Shown here piece by piece: positions 1 to 8,012 of a stretch of 64,000 nt of DNA (its first letter is position 1; the number at the start of each line of letters is the position of its first letter). Made by a program: the position numbers and the translations under genes. Source of the stretch: Arthrobacter globiformis (GTDB taxonomy: Bacteria; Actinomycetota; Actinomycetes; Actinomycetales; Micrococcaceae); the NCBI RefSeq assembly GCF_030817195.1, contig NZ_JAUSYZ010000001.1:1550001-1614000 (forward strand). Reading direction: 5' to 3'. The notes beneath the pieces are model-generated. The model was given only the letters and a program-made list of their open reading frames with translations. It was not told the origin of the DNA and did not search any database.

Positions 1-1
1 C

Positions 2-295
2 GTACCAACCGCTCTTTCAGGCACCGGTGACTGGGCGGAAATGACGGACAGCGAGCGCCGGATCGGTGCGGTGCACGCACTCGGTACCGACGCCGCCGTC
101 GTCCTTCTTCTTGGATCCCTCATCGCGCGGATGCGTGGCCACCACGCGCTCGGGCTGAAGCTCGGCCTGGCAGGAAACGCCATCGTGGCAGGGGCCGGCT
201 TCCTGGGCGGGCATCTGGCGCTCAACCGCGGAACGGCCCGCCGCGGCGCCGGCGGTGCGGACGGGGCCGGCCCGTCCGCACGGGTCACCGGTTGA
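2..295 (+). CDS. DUF2231 family membrane protein, 5'-truncated by window edge
   Basis: The frame is open from base 2, so the N-terminus lies outside the window and the internal ATG at 41 is not the true start. The visible 97 residues read ALSGTGDW, then RRIGAVHA, a hydrophobic helix, and a second helix ending in FLGGHLAL. That order, with the GGHL motif near the end of the last helix, is typical of the DUF2231 predicted membrane domain. Function is unknown for the family. The last 11 bases overlap the convergent aldo/keto reductase gene. Confidence 0.7.
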   Translation, partial: VPTALSGTGDWAEMTDSERRIGAVHALGTDAAVVLLLGSLIARMRGHHALGLKLGLAGNAIVAGAGFLGGHLALNRGTARRGAGGADGAGPSARVTG

Positions 296-1271
296 CGTAT
301 CCCAGATGCTGGTCGTTGTAGCGGGCGCCCTGCACGCCAATCCGCTGCGCGAGCGCATCGAGGTCTCCGACCTCGTCCGCTGACAGGGCCACGGTGGTGG
401 CGCCGGCGTTCTCTTCGATCCTGGTGGCGCTCCGCGTGCCCGGAATCGGCACGATCCACGGCTGCTGCGCGAGCAGCCACGCCAGCGCGATCTGCGCCGG
501 GGTGGCGCCCTTGGTGCGGGCGAGGCCGGCGACATGCTCGACGAGCGCGGCGTTCGCGGAGCGGTTCTCCTGGCTGAACCGGGGGATCGTGGCGCGGACG
601 TCGCCCGCGGCGAAGGCGGTGTCCGTGCTGACGGTGCCGGTGAGGAAGCCCTTGCCGAGAGGACTGAACGGCACAAACCCGATGCCCAGCTCAGCGAGCG
701 TTGGGAGCACCTCCGCCTCGGGATCGCGGGTCCACAGGGAGTACTCGCTCTGGACCGCCGTCACCGGCTGGACCCCGTGCGCGCGGCGGATGGTCCCTGC
801 AGAGGCTTCCGACAGTCCGAAGTGCCGGACCTTGCCTTCCGCGATCAGCTCACCGACGGTACCGGCGACTTCCTCGATGGGAACGTCGGGATCGACGCGG
901 TGCTGGTAGAACAGGTCGATCACGTCGGTCCGAAGACGCTTCAGTGAGGCGTCGGCGACGCGGCGGATCTGCTCGGGCCGGCTGTCCAGGCCCACGCTCT
1001 TTCCGTCCTCGATGCGCCACCCGAACTTGGTGGCGACCTGTACCTGGTGGCGGATCGGCTCCAAGGCCTCGCCGACCAGCTCCTCGTTCACATACGGCCC
1101 GTACACCTCGGCGGTGTCGAAGAAAGTCACCCCGAGGTCGTGGGCGGAGCGGATCACAGCGATCATGTCCTCGCGGCTGCCGGGGTTGGGTCCGTAGCTT
1201 TGCGAAATGCCCATGCAGCCCAACCCCACCGCCGAAACGTTCAGGCCCTGTCCGAGAGTACGTGTGTGCAT
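285..1271 (-). CDS. Aldo/keto reductase
   Basis: This 328-residue protein is a full-length NADPH-dependent aldo/keto reductase, a soluble TIM barrel that reduces aldehydes and ketones. The catalytic tetrad is visible: Asp52 and Tyr57 in FFDTAEVYGPY, Lys82 in VATKFGW and His124 in FYQHRVD. The GLGCMG motif near residue 17 and PIPGTRS near the C-terminus (cofactor phosphate binding) fit the family that includes yeast-like and plant auxin-induced reductases. It is transcribed with the cupin and HTH genes upstream, about 70 bases away, so it probably shares their control. The substrate cannot be told from sequence. Confidence 0.9.
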   Translation of the reverse strand: MHTRTLGQGLNVSAVGLGCMGISQSYGPNPGSREDMIAVIRSAHDLGVTFFDTAEVYGPYVNEELVGEALEPIRHQVQVATKFGWRIEDGKSVGLDSRPEQIRRVADASLKRLRTDVIDLFYQHRVDPDVPIEEVAGTVGELIAEGKVRHFGLSEASAGTIRRAHGVQPVTAVQSEYSLWTRDPEAEVLPTLAELGIGFVPFSPLGKGFLTGTVSTDTAFAAGDVRATIPRFSQENRSANAALVEHVAGLARTKGATPAQIALAWLLAQQPWIVPIPGTRSATRIEENAGATTVALSADEVGDLDALAQRIGVQGARYNDQHLGYVNR

Positions 1272-1342
1272 TGTTCGGTCTCCGTTGCAGTCGGTGCTCT
1301 GATCGTGGTGCTTCCCGCGTCGGCCGATCCCGGGCGGGGGAG

Positions 1343-1750
1343 TCAGGACTGGGTGCCGTTGTATTCGTCGTCGGTGATGTGCTCCAGCCAGGTGGTGGTC
1401 GTGGCAGGGTCGTCACCGTTCTCCAGCATCGCGATGTGCTCCATGAAGCAGCCGGGTGCGGCAGCGTGCCAGTGCTCTTCGCCGGGCGGGGTGTACAGGG
1501 TCTGGCCGGGGTGAACCTCGATGATGGTGCCGTCGCGGCCACCGAACCGGGCGACGCCCTGGGTGACGCGGAGGTACTGTCCGCGGGCGTGCGAGTGCCA
1601 GGCGGTGCGGGCGCCGGGGGCGAACCGCACGGTCGCGACCACCATGCGCTGGTCGCTTTCGTGGGGAAGCGCGATGGGGTCCAGCCACACATCACCGGCG
1701 AACTGCTCGGGCGGATTCTTGCTCGTGGGTTTGGCGGGTTCGATGTTCAT
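1343..1750 (-). CDS. Cupin-domain protein, hydroxynitrile-lyase-like
   Basis: The start was placed at the ATG at 1750, giving 135 residues, because it follows an AAGGAG ribosome site and overlaps the stop of the upstream regulator by ATGA; a longer frame upstream only reads through that regulator. It is a single conserved cupin barrel: metal ligands are likely His52 and His54 (AWHSH), Gln58, and His93 or His95 in PPGEEHWH. The block GARTAWHSH...PPGEEHWH resembles small Mn-cupins including bacterial hydroxynitrile lyases and gene partners of carboxymuconolactone decarboxylases. The catalysed reaction is an inference; the fold is clear. Confidence 0.85.
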   Translation of the reverse strand: MNIEPAKPTSKNPPEQFAGDVWLDPIALPHESDQRMVVATVRFAPGARTAWHSHARGQYLRVTQGVARFGGRDGTIIEVHPGQTLYTPPGEEHWHAAAPGCFMEHIAMLENGDDPATTTTWLEHITDDEYNGTQS

Positions 1751-2619
1751 GCGTTCTCCTTGCTGGTTGTGGAAGTCGATTCTGTCGCCGCCCAGCTGGC
1801 GAGCAGCCGGAGGCCGTCCTCCGACGGGGTGCCGGGGTCGGCGCTGTAGGCGGTAAGCGTGAGCCCGGGCGCGTTCGGGAGCATCAGGGCGTCGAACGCC
1901 AAGTGCAGGTCTCCGACGGCGGGGTGGCGGAAGTCCTTGTAGCCTCCCCGGTGGAGGCGCACGTCGTGCCGTGCCCACCGGGTGCGGAAGTCCTCCGAAC
2001 AGGTGGACAGCTCTCCGATCAGCTCGGTAAGGGACTTGTTGAACGGGTCACGGCCCGCCTCGGTGTGGAGGATCGCGACCGAGGTGTCGGCCGCCTTCTC
2101 CCAGTCGGGGTACAGGCCGTGCGAGCGGTGGTCGAGGAAGGCGAAACGTGCGAGGTTCACGGTTTCGGTGTTCTGTCCGTACGCCTCGGAGTACAAGGCA
2201 CGCCCAAGGCCGTTGATCGCCAGGACGTCCAGCCGGCCGTTGCGGACGAACGCGGGCACGCCGACCATGGAGTCCAGCAGCCTCTGAACGCTGGGAGTCA
2301 CACCCTCACTGGGCTTGCGCCGCGGCCGCGCCGAAGGTGACGCCGCGCGGGCCAGATTGTAGAGGTGCTCGCGTTCGGCCTCGTTCAGCTGCAGCGCCCT
2401 GGCCAGCGACTCGAGCACGCTTTCGGAGACCCCGGCAAGCGAGCCGCGTTCGAGTTTCGTGTAGTACTCAACCGAGACGCCGGCCAGCAGCGCGACCTCT
2501 TCACGGCGCAGCCCGGGGACGCGCCGGGTGCCGCCGAACGAGGGCAGGCCCGTCTGCTCCGGGCTGAGCTTCGCCCTCCGTGTGCCGAGGAACTCACGGA
2601 TCTCGCTGCGGTTGTCCAT
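1747..2619 (-). CDS. HTH (XRE-type) regulator with MmyB-like ligand domain
   Basis: The 290-residue protein begins at the ATG at 2619 (MDNRSEIREFL), the usual N-terminus for this family; an upstream extension would cover the divergent promoter region. Residues about 5-75 form a helix-turn-helix (GLRREEVALLAGVS followed by YYTKLERG), and the rest matches the MmyB-like PAS-type ligand-binding domain (NLARFAFLD, LHRGGYKDFRHPAVGDL). Such proteins usually repress or activate an adjacent redox operon. It faces the carboxymuconolactone decarboxylase gene across 167 bases and heads the cupin/AKR operon, so it most likely controls both. Confidence 0.9.
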   Translation of the reverse strand: MDNRSEIREFLGTRRAKLSPEQTGLPSFGGTRRVPGLRREEVALLAGVSVEYYTKLERGSLAGVSESVLESLARALQLNEAEREHLYNLARAASPSARPRRKPSEGVTPSVQRLLDSMVGVPAFVRNGRLDVLAINGLGRALYSEAYGQNTETVNLARFAFLDHRSHGLYPDWEKAADTSVAILHTEAGRDPFNKSLTELIGELSTCSEDFRTRWARHDVRLHRGGYKDFRHPAVGDLHLAFDALMLPNAPGLTLTAYSADPGTPSEDGLRLLASWAATESTSTTSKENA

Positions 2620-2786
2620 GCCGACCACGCTACGTCGACCATCCGGGTCCGAGGGAGTCCCTGTCAGTACCATGCTTCGACGGACCCTGTATCGGCCGGG
2701 GCTCCCGCGCGGCCGCGGACGCGTGTTGACTCGTGTCATGACCGGCCTACCCCCGGTGAAAAGCCCGCTGAAAGGAAAGAATTCCC

Positions 2787-3104
2787 ATGCCCGAAAACCC
2801 TCTCGCCGACTTCGCCCCCGCGCTCGTCGGCTACACGAACGACGTCCTGTTCGGCCAGGTGTGGGAACGCCCCGAGCTCTCCCCGCGTGACCGCAGCCTC
2901 ATTACGGTCGCGGTGCTCCTCGCCGGCGGTAACACCGAGCAGCTGACCTTCCACCTCGACTACGCCAGGAAGAACGGCCTCACGGAGGAGGAGCTCATCG
3001 AGGCCATCACCCACCTCGCCTTCTACGCCGGGTGGCCCAAGGCCATGTCAGCCATGACCGTCGCGAAGAACGTCTTCACCGCCGGTTCGGGGCAGGAAGG
3101 CTGA
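2787..3104 (+). CDS. Carboxymuconolactone decarboxylase family protein
   Basis: This 105-residue protein is a CMD-domain protein: ELSPRDRSLITVAVLLAGG and ITHLAFYAGWP are hallmark blocks. It lacks the CxxC pair of the AhpD peroxidase branch, so it is closer to the decarboxylase-like or uncharacterised branch. The start ATG follows an AAGGAAAG ribosome site. CMD proteins are often encoded beside cupins and aldo/keto reductases as in this cluster, which points to detoxification or ring-cleavage chemistry without naming a substrate. Confidence 0.88.
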   Translation: MPENPLADFAPALVGYTNDVLFGQVWERPELSPRDRSLITVAVLLAGGNTEQLTFHLDYARKNGLTEEELIEAITHLAFYAGWPKAMSAMTVAKNVFTAGSGQEG

Positions 3105-3113
3105 ACCGGGATT

Positions 3114-3189
3114 GGTTTCGACAGGCTCAACCAGCGGGGTCAGGCTCAACCAACGGGCTAGGCCGCGTTTCGACGGGCTCAACCAGCGA
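3114..3189 (+). repeat. Intergenic repeat, three tandem units
   Basis: Three imperfect copies of the GGTTTCGACAGGCTCAACCA motif lie in tandem here, one shortened to AGGCTCAACCA. The element occurs at about ten places in the window. The minus-strand GH15 gene ends inside the first unit, at the TCA of GGCTCAACC. Confidence 0.9.
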
Positions 3190-4983
3190 TACATCGCGGA
3201 GGGCCAGGGCTGCCTGGACCAACGCGGCGTGGGTCATGGCCTGTGGGTAGTTTCCGAGCAGGACGCCGGTGGCGGGATCGATCTCTTCACTGAACAAACC
3301 CAGCGGGCCGGCGATCCCCAGAAGCGCCTCGAACAACTCCGCAGCTTCCGTGGCCCTTCCCGTGAGCGCGACGGCCTGGGCCAGCCAGAACGAGCACGGC
3401 AGGAACGCCCCCTCGTCCCCGGGCAGCCCGTCCTGACCCGGCGGGTAGCGATACAGGAACGGGTAGCCTGCCGAGAGCTCCGCCCACACGGCATCGACTG
3501 TGCCCCGCAGCCGTGCAGAGCCCGGCGACTCGAAGCCGGTCACAGGCAGGATCAGCAGGGCCGAGTCGAGGTCGGCGGATCCATACGAGCGGGTGTACGT
3601 GTTCCGAGCAGTATCGAAGCCCCGCATCCGGATGTCGGCAGCCACAGCGCTCCTCGCCGCCTCCCACCGGCGCCGCCGCCGGGCACTGATGTGGTGGCTC
3701 TCGGCGATGCGCAGGGCCCGGTCCAGCGCAAGCCAGCCCATGATCTTGGAATGCACGTGGTGCGCGGCATCAGCGCGGATTTCCCAGATACCGGCGTCCG
3801 GTTCCGGCCACCGCTGCGCCACGAGGTCAGTGAAACCGCGCATCGCCCGCCATGTCTCCGAATTGAGCCGGTGGCCCTGCCGGACGAGGTTCCATGCGGC
3901 GTCCAGGACCCAGCCGTAGCCGTCGAGCTGATGCTGGTGCGCGGCCCCGTTTCCCATCCGCACCGGAGCGCTGCCCAGGTAGCCCGGCCAGCTTTCCAGA
4001 GTGCGCTCGCGGGGGACATGCCCACCGGTCAGGGTCAGCAGGGCCGGCAGCCGGGGCCGCTGCAGCCTGCTCGCATGCAGGAGCCAGTTCAGGAAATTCA
4101 GTGCCTCGCCGTCTTTGCCCAGTCCGAGGAAGGCGGCGATGCCGATGCTGGCGTCCCGCGGCCAGGCGTACCTATAGTCCCAGTTGCGGATCCCGCCGGG
4201 GTCCTCGGGCAGGGACGTCGTCGGGGCTGCCACAGGGGCGCCCGACGGCGAGTAGGTCAGCAGCTTCAGCGTCAGCAGGCTCCGCAGCACAGGCTCCCGG
4301 AACGGGACGTCCTCGCTGATGCCTGATGTCCACTCACGCCAGCGGGCCTCGTCGGCCTCCACCAGGTCCCAGGCGGTTTCGGGATCGACCCAGATCAGCG
4401 GTTCCGTGTACGCCAGGGCGAGCACCATCACAACGGGACGGCCGGGCTCAACGGTGATAACCGTCGTCGTACCCGGCTCCACGCGCACCCCGCCGCTGCA
4501 GCCGAGCGATAGGGCCAGGGCGCCCCATTCGCACACCAGATGCTGCCCCTGCCGGACCCGGGGGCGGACATGGCGCTCGCCGAGGCGGGGGTTAAGTTCG
4601 ACGGCGGCCTGAACCGGGACGCCGTCGGCCTCCAGCCGCCGGATTAGGAGAGTTGTGGGCAGCAGGCGGCCCGATACCTCCGCCACCATTGCTTCGGTGA
4701 GGGTCAGCGTGCCGCCGCCCGCGGCCCAGACCGTCTCCAGCGTGGCGGTGTGCGGACGGTACCGGCGGACGAGCCGCTCGGCGGGCAGGGCCGGGCCGGC
4801 GCGGAAGGTGCCTGCTTCCGGGCCGCCGAGCAGGGCACCGAAGACGGGATCGCCGTCGAAGGTGGGAGCGCAGAGCCAGTCGATGCCGCCGTCGGCCGAG
4901 ACCAGGGCAGCCGTGCGCGTATCTCCCAGCAGCCCGTAGTCCGCAAGGGCGGGGGAGTGCTTAGCGTCCACGTTCCCGTTCAC
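3127..4983 (-). CDS. Glycoside hydrolase family 15 protein (glucoamylase/trehalase-like)
   Basis: This 618-residue cytosolic protein has the layout of prokaryotic GH15 enzymes: an N-terminal beta-sandwich (LADYGLLGDTRTAALV, DGGIDWLC) and a C-terminal (alpha/alpha)6 barrel. WDYRYAWPRDAS at about residue 271, WEIR at about 399 and LFSEEIDPATG at about 564 correspond to the substrate-binding and catalytic acid/base regions. Family members cleave alpha-glucosides, and the actinobacterial branch includes trehalases; I cannot choose. The last roughly 20 residues (SLVEPVETRP...) are translated from the intergenic repeat rather than from ancestral coding sequence. The small membrane-protein gene lies 17 bases upstream, so they may be co-transcribed. 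Confidence 0.9.
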   Translation of the reverse strand: MNGNVDAKHSPALADYGLLGDTRTAALVSADGGIDWLCAPTFDGDPVFGALLGGPEAGTFRAGPALPAERLVRRYRPHTATLETVWAAGGGTLTLTEAMVAEVSGRLLPTTLLIRRLEADGVPVQAAVELNPRLGERHVRPRVRQGQHLVCEWGALALSLGCSGGVRVEPGTTTVITVEPGRPVVMVLALAYTEPLIWVDPETAWDLVEADEARWREWTSGISEDVPFREPVLRSLLTLKLLTYSPSGAPVAAPTTSLPEDPGGIRNWDYRYAWPRDASIGIAAFLGLGKDGEALNFLNWLLHASRLQRPRLPALLTLTGGHVPRERTLESWPGYLGSAPVRMGNGAAHQHQLDGYGWVLDAAWNLVRQGHRLNSETWRAMRGFTDLVAQRWPEPDAGIWEIRADAAHHVHSKIMGWLALDRALRIAESHHISARRRRRWEAARSAVAADIRMRGFDTARNTYTRSYGSADLDSALLILPVTGFESPGSARLRGTVDAVWAELSAGYPFLYRYPPGQDGLPGDEGAFLPCSFWLAQAVALTGRATEAAELFEALLGIAGPLGLFSEEIDPATGVLLGNYPQAMTHAALVQAALALRDVSLVEPVETRPSPLVEPDPAG

Positions 4984-5000
4984 CTTCTTTCGCTCAGAGC

Positions 5001-5477
5001 TCAGTTGACCGTGAGGAGCAGCCCGAGCAGCGAGCCGTAGACCAGGTGGGCCGCCACGGCCACCGCCGGGGTCTGGATTCCGTAGTTCAGGCCCAACAGG
5101 CCCGGCGGTTCAAGCGCCGCACGGCTGGCCGGACCCGCCCTGGTGCTGGCCATTCTGGGGTGGATGCCGGGGAGCAGGGGGAGAATGACGGTGAGTGCCA
5201 CGGCAACGTGCAGGAGTCCGAGCAGGGCGCCGATCCACCACGTGGCCCGGCCCAGCAGCGCAAAGACCGCCGCGTAGCCAAGGGCGAAGACCTGCCCCGC
5301 GGCCAAGTGGATGAAGAAGCCGGCGATCCGTGCCTTGTCCGGATCCGGCGTGACGAGGCTCCCCAGGACCAGCGGCAGGTCGAGCCGGGTCCAGCCGGCC
5401 ATTTGAAAGGCGATCATCACCGCGGTCAGGGCTGTGGTGGCAAGCAGCCCGAACAGCGCCCAGCCTTGCCAGTCCAT
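5001..5477 (-). CDS. Hypothetical membrane protein, about four helices
   Basis: The 158-residue protein has hydrophobic segments near residues 6-28, 50-72, 78-100 and 132-155, with a polar loop rich in Arg and Ala before the last one. I do not recognise the family beyond a general likeness to small actinobacterial membrane proteins of unknown role. It lies 17 bases before the GH15 gene on the same strand. The 137 bases between its start and the monooxygenase gene contain a copy of the intergenic repeat. Confidence 0.7.
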   Translation of the reverse strand: MDWQGWALFGLLATTALTAVMIAFQMAGWTRLDLPLVLGSLVTPDPDKARIAGFFIHLAAGQVFALGYAAVFALLGRATWWIGALLGLLHVAVALTVILPLLPGIHPRMASTRAGPASRAALEPPGLLGLNYGIQTPAVAVAAHLVYGSLLGLLLTVN

Positions 5478-5551
5478 CTCAACCTCCCGGCCGGTTCTAA
5501 AGCTAACTTATTTAATTTTAGAACCCGGGGGAGCGGCAGGCAAGGTCCGGC

Positions 5552-5603
5552 TGGTTTCGACAGGCTCAACCAGCGGGCTTGGTTTCGACAGGCTCTACCA
5601 GCG
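5552..5603 (+). repeat. Intergenic repeat, two tandem units
   Basis: Two direct copies of GGTTTCGACAGGCTCAACCA (the second has CTCTACCA) separated by about 10 bases. Confidence 0.88.
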
Positions 5604-5614
5604 GCTCCGGTGGT

Positions 5615-6907
5615 TCACCGCCCGGCGAGGTGCCCCACCACGTACTCGGCATCCAGACCCACCGCCGCCACCGTGGACGACGCGTGCTTGGTGAGCCACG
5701 GGAGCCCGACCGCATAAAGCCCCGGAACCTCCGTGACTCCCCGCGAATGGCGCGGGTAGTTCCACTCGTCGAGCACGGGAATGTCCAGGAAGCCGAAGTC
5801 CAGGCCGTAGCCGGTGCTCCAGATAACGGAGGTGATGCCCTCGGCGCCGAGGTCCAGGAGCGCCCCGGAGGAAGGAAGCAGCCAGTCATCCACCGGCACA
5901 GGTTCAGCAACAGGCGCCTCGATGCCCGCCGCGGCGATGTACGCGTCAAGCATCACCTTCATCCGCTGCCCGAACGCCGCCTCCACCAGCGCCATGCGGG
6001 CGGTGAGGTCGTCGCTGAAGGTGATGACACCGTCGTCCGTTCCCTCAAAGTGGCCGTGCAGCTGGACGCCCCGGCGGCCCAGGTCCCGCAGCCGGATGCC
6101 GTGCCCGCCGTCGTTGCCGGAGACCAGCGGATTGCACATGAAGCGCGCGGCGGGCGACGGGAGCTGCGCAGCCTGCAGGCCGTTGATGCCGTAGTCCGGC
6201 CCGTGCAGGTTGACCTGCAGCAGCCAGTGGAACGTGTCCTGGCCGCGGTAGCGCCGCGGCGCCTCGGGGCAGGCCGACACAGACAGGTGCACCTCCCGGC
6301 CGGAGGCGATCAGGTCCTCGGTGATCTGGCCGCCCGACTGCCCGGTCCCCACCACCAGCACCGCGCCGTCGGGCAGCTTCGCCGGGTTGCGGTAGTCATG
6401 GCTGTGCAGCTGGGTAATGCGCTGGGGGAGTTTGGCGGCCGACGCCGGAATCCGCGGCCGCTGATAGGCCCCGTTCGCCAGCACGACGTTCCGTGCCAGC
6501 CAGCGCCCCTGGTTTGTGTCGACGGCGAACCCGCCGTCCGCCGTCGGCCCGCCAGCGGCAAACCCCTCCGCCCTTGCAACCCGGGTGACCTCGGTCCCCA
6601 GCTGCACCGGCACCGCAATGCGCCGGGCGTACTCCCGGAACAGCTCGATCACCTCGTCCCGGGGCAGGAACGCGTCAGGCTCGGGTCCGTCGTACATCAT
6701 CCCCGGCAGCAGGAACGCGAAGTTCGGCGTGTTCAGGTAGAACGAGTCCCAGCGGTCCTGCCACGCGCCGCCCAGTTCCGGGCGCTGCTCCAGCACCTGG
6801 TGTTCGACGCCCGCCCGGCTGAGCCAGTAGCTCGTGGCCAAGCCGGCCTGCCCCGCCCCGATGACCAGGGTGTCGACTTCTCGAGCGGCCGCTGCAGGCG
6901 GGGACAT
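5615..6907 (-). CDS. Flavin-containing monooxygenase / FAD-dependent oxidoreductase
   Basis: The 430-residue protein starts with an FAD Rossmann motif (VIGAGQAGLATSYWL, residues about 15-30) and has a second dinucleotide motif VVGTGQSGGQI near residue 187 for NADPH. This two-motif layout is that of class B flavin monooxygenases and the CzcO-like family. NTPNFAFLLPG after the FAD site fits CzcO-type members encoded beside metal or stress genes. It lies 2 bases after the TfoX-domain gene, so the two are probably one transcript. Substrate is unknown. Confidence 0.88.
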   Translation of the reverse strand: MSPPAAAAREVDTLVIGAGQAGLATSYWLSRAGVEHQVLEQRPELGGAWQDRWDSFYLNTPNFAFLLPGMMYDGPEPDAFLPRDEVIELFREYARRIAVPVQLGTEVTRVARAEGFAAGGPTADGGFAVDTNQGRWLARNVVLANGAYQRPRIPASAAKLPQRITQLHSHDYRNPAKLPDGAVLVVGTGQSGGQITEDLIASGREVHLSVSACPEAPRRYRGQDTFHWLLQVNLHGPDYGINGLQAAQLPSPAARFMCNPLVSGNDGGHGIRLRDLGRRGVQLHGHFEGTDDGVITFSDDLTARMALVEAAFGQRMKVMLDAYIAAAGIEAPVAEPVPVDDWLLPSSGALLDLGAEGITSVIWSTGYGLDFGFLDIPVLDEWNYPRHSRGVTEVPGLYAVGLPWLTKHASSTVAAVGLDAEYVVGHLAGR

Positions 6908-6909
6908 GG

Positions 6910-7296
6910 CTACTTCTTCGCGGCCCTGGGTTTGGGTTCCTTGGCGGCCTTGGGCGGCAGGCTGGCGACGTACGCGAACGCCTTCTCCGTCCAGGCCCGG
7001 GCCCGGGCGTCATCGCCGTCGCCCTCTTCGTTCCAGATCTCCGGCAGGCCAGTGTACCCGCCCATGGGGCGCTCGGCGGGACCGAACGGTACTGTCCGCT
7101 CCGAGGACTCGAGCACTTCGCGGTCCTCATCGGAGAGCTTGATGCCGATGGTCGGCCCGAACAGCCCGGCGAACATGTTGCCGTTGACGAACGCCCCCAG
7201 GTTCCCGAACATCGGCTTGATGACCACCTCGGGATGGTTGGGCACCACGGTCCGGAAGTGTTCCTTGTCAGCCTCGGACGCTTTGGGCATTTCCAT
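6910..7296 (-). CDS. TfoX/Sxy N-terminal domain protein
   Basis: The 128-residue protein has the TfoX_N core (VVIKPMFGNLGAFVNGNMFAGLFG, split here as VIKPMFG and NGNMFAGLF) followed by a basic Lys/Pro/Ala-rich tail. In gammaproteobacteria Sxy/TfoX promotes competence; in actinobacteria single-domain versions have no proven role. It is the first gene of a two-gene unit with the monooxygenase. Alternative: a small DNA-binding housekeeping protein. Confidence 0.85.
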   Translation of the reverse strand: MEMPKASEADKEHFRTVVPNHPEVVIKPMFGNLGAFVNGNMFAGLFGPTIGIKLSDEDREVLESSERTVPFGPAERPMGGYTGLPEIWNEEGDGDDARARAWTEKAFAYVASLPPKAAKEPKPRAAKK

Positions 7297-7544
7297 CGGT
7301 GCACCTCCGGGTAGCAGGGCTCAGGCAGCAGTTCAGGGGACCGGCTCGGTGCCGTCCCATGCCGGGATCATACGCCCGGCCGGCGCCCCCGGCCACCGCT
7401 TCGGGCAGGCCGGCCACCTTCCCCACGCGGCACTCTGCTGTTTCCCGGCGCGCAGTGCTATACATACCTCAAGGCAACCAAATGCGCGGCTGTCTGCAGT
7501 GGCGTTTCGGACGAACCGGGCCCCGCCCGGAGGCTGGAGGAAAG

Positions 7545-8012
7545 GTGCTGACCAGGCCGGCCGGAGCGCGGACCAGCCCTCAGGTACTCCTCACCGCCGC
7601 CTGTCTGGGAGCCCTCCTCACCGCCTGCTCAGCCGGCAGCGCCGTCACGGACACTGTCTCCACCGCCGCCGAGGACAGCTCCTCCGCCATCGCCACCGCC
7701 AAGCTCGCCGTCGGCCTGGACTCCGACGGGAAGCTCACCCGGGCCGCCACCTCCACCGCGCTCGACGACGCCCTCAAGGAGGTGCAGACCAGCCGCGACA
7801 CCGTCCTGCGGCTCTCGCCCACCTCGCCCGAGGACCGGCAGGTGCGCGAGGACGCCCTGAGGGTCCTGGACAGTTCCGCCGCCGGCCTCACCACCGCGCG
7901 GGACGCCGTTTCGTCCGACGACGGCGGGCCGTCCCTTTCGGACGGAGCGCGGGCGCTCGCCGCGGCTGAGGACGCGCTCTCGCAGCTCACGGCCAAGGTG
8001 GGCAAGAAGTGA
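7545..8012 (+). CDS. Small lipoprotein upstream of NRAMP-like transporter
   Basis: The GTG at 7545 was chosen since it follows a GGAGG-rich ribosome site and yields a proper lipoprotein signal with lipobox LLTAC; upstream ATGs would put about 80 charged residues before it. The mature part is about 130 residues, Ala/Ser/Thr/Asp-rich and predicted helical, with no domain I recognise. It ends in a GTGA overlap with the transporter gene, so it is the first gene of a four-gene operon with the NRAMP-like and two PRC-barrel-like genes. Confidence 0.78.
   Translation: MLTRPAGARTSPQVLLTAACLGALLTACSAGSAVTDTVSTAAEDSSSAIATAKLAVGLDSDGKLTRAATSTALDDALKEVQTSRDTVLRLSPTSPEDRQVREDALRVLDSSAAGLTTARDAVSSDDGGPSLSDGARALAAAEDALSQLTAKVGKK

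Noticed and set aside
3112..4326. Long plus-strand open frame opposite the GH15 gene
   Set aside because: It is the antisense of a well-supported enzyme; its protein is low in hydrophobic structure and rich in Arg, Pro and Gln, as expected of GC-rich antisense frames.
5579..7969. 796-codon plus-strand frame over the monooxygenase and TfoX genes
   Set aside because: It runs across two real minus-strand genes and a lipoprotein gene in another frame, with no domain and no ribosome site.
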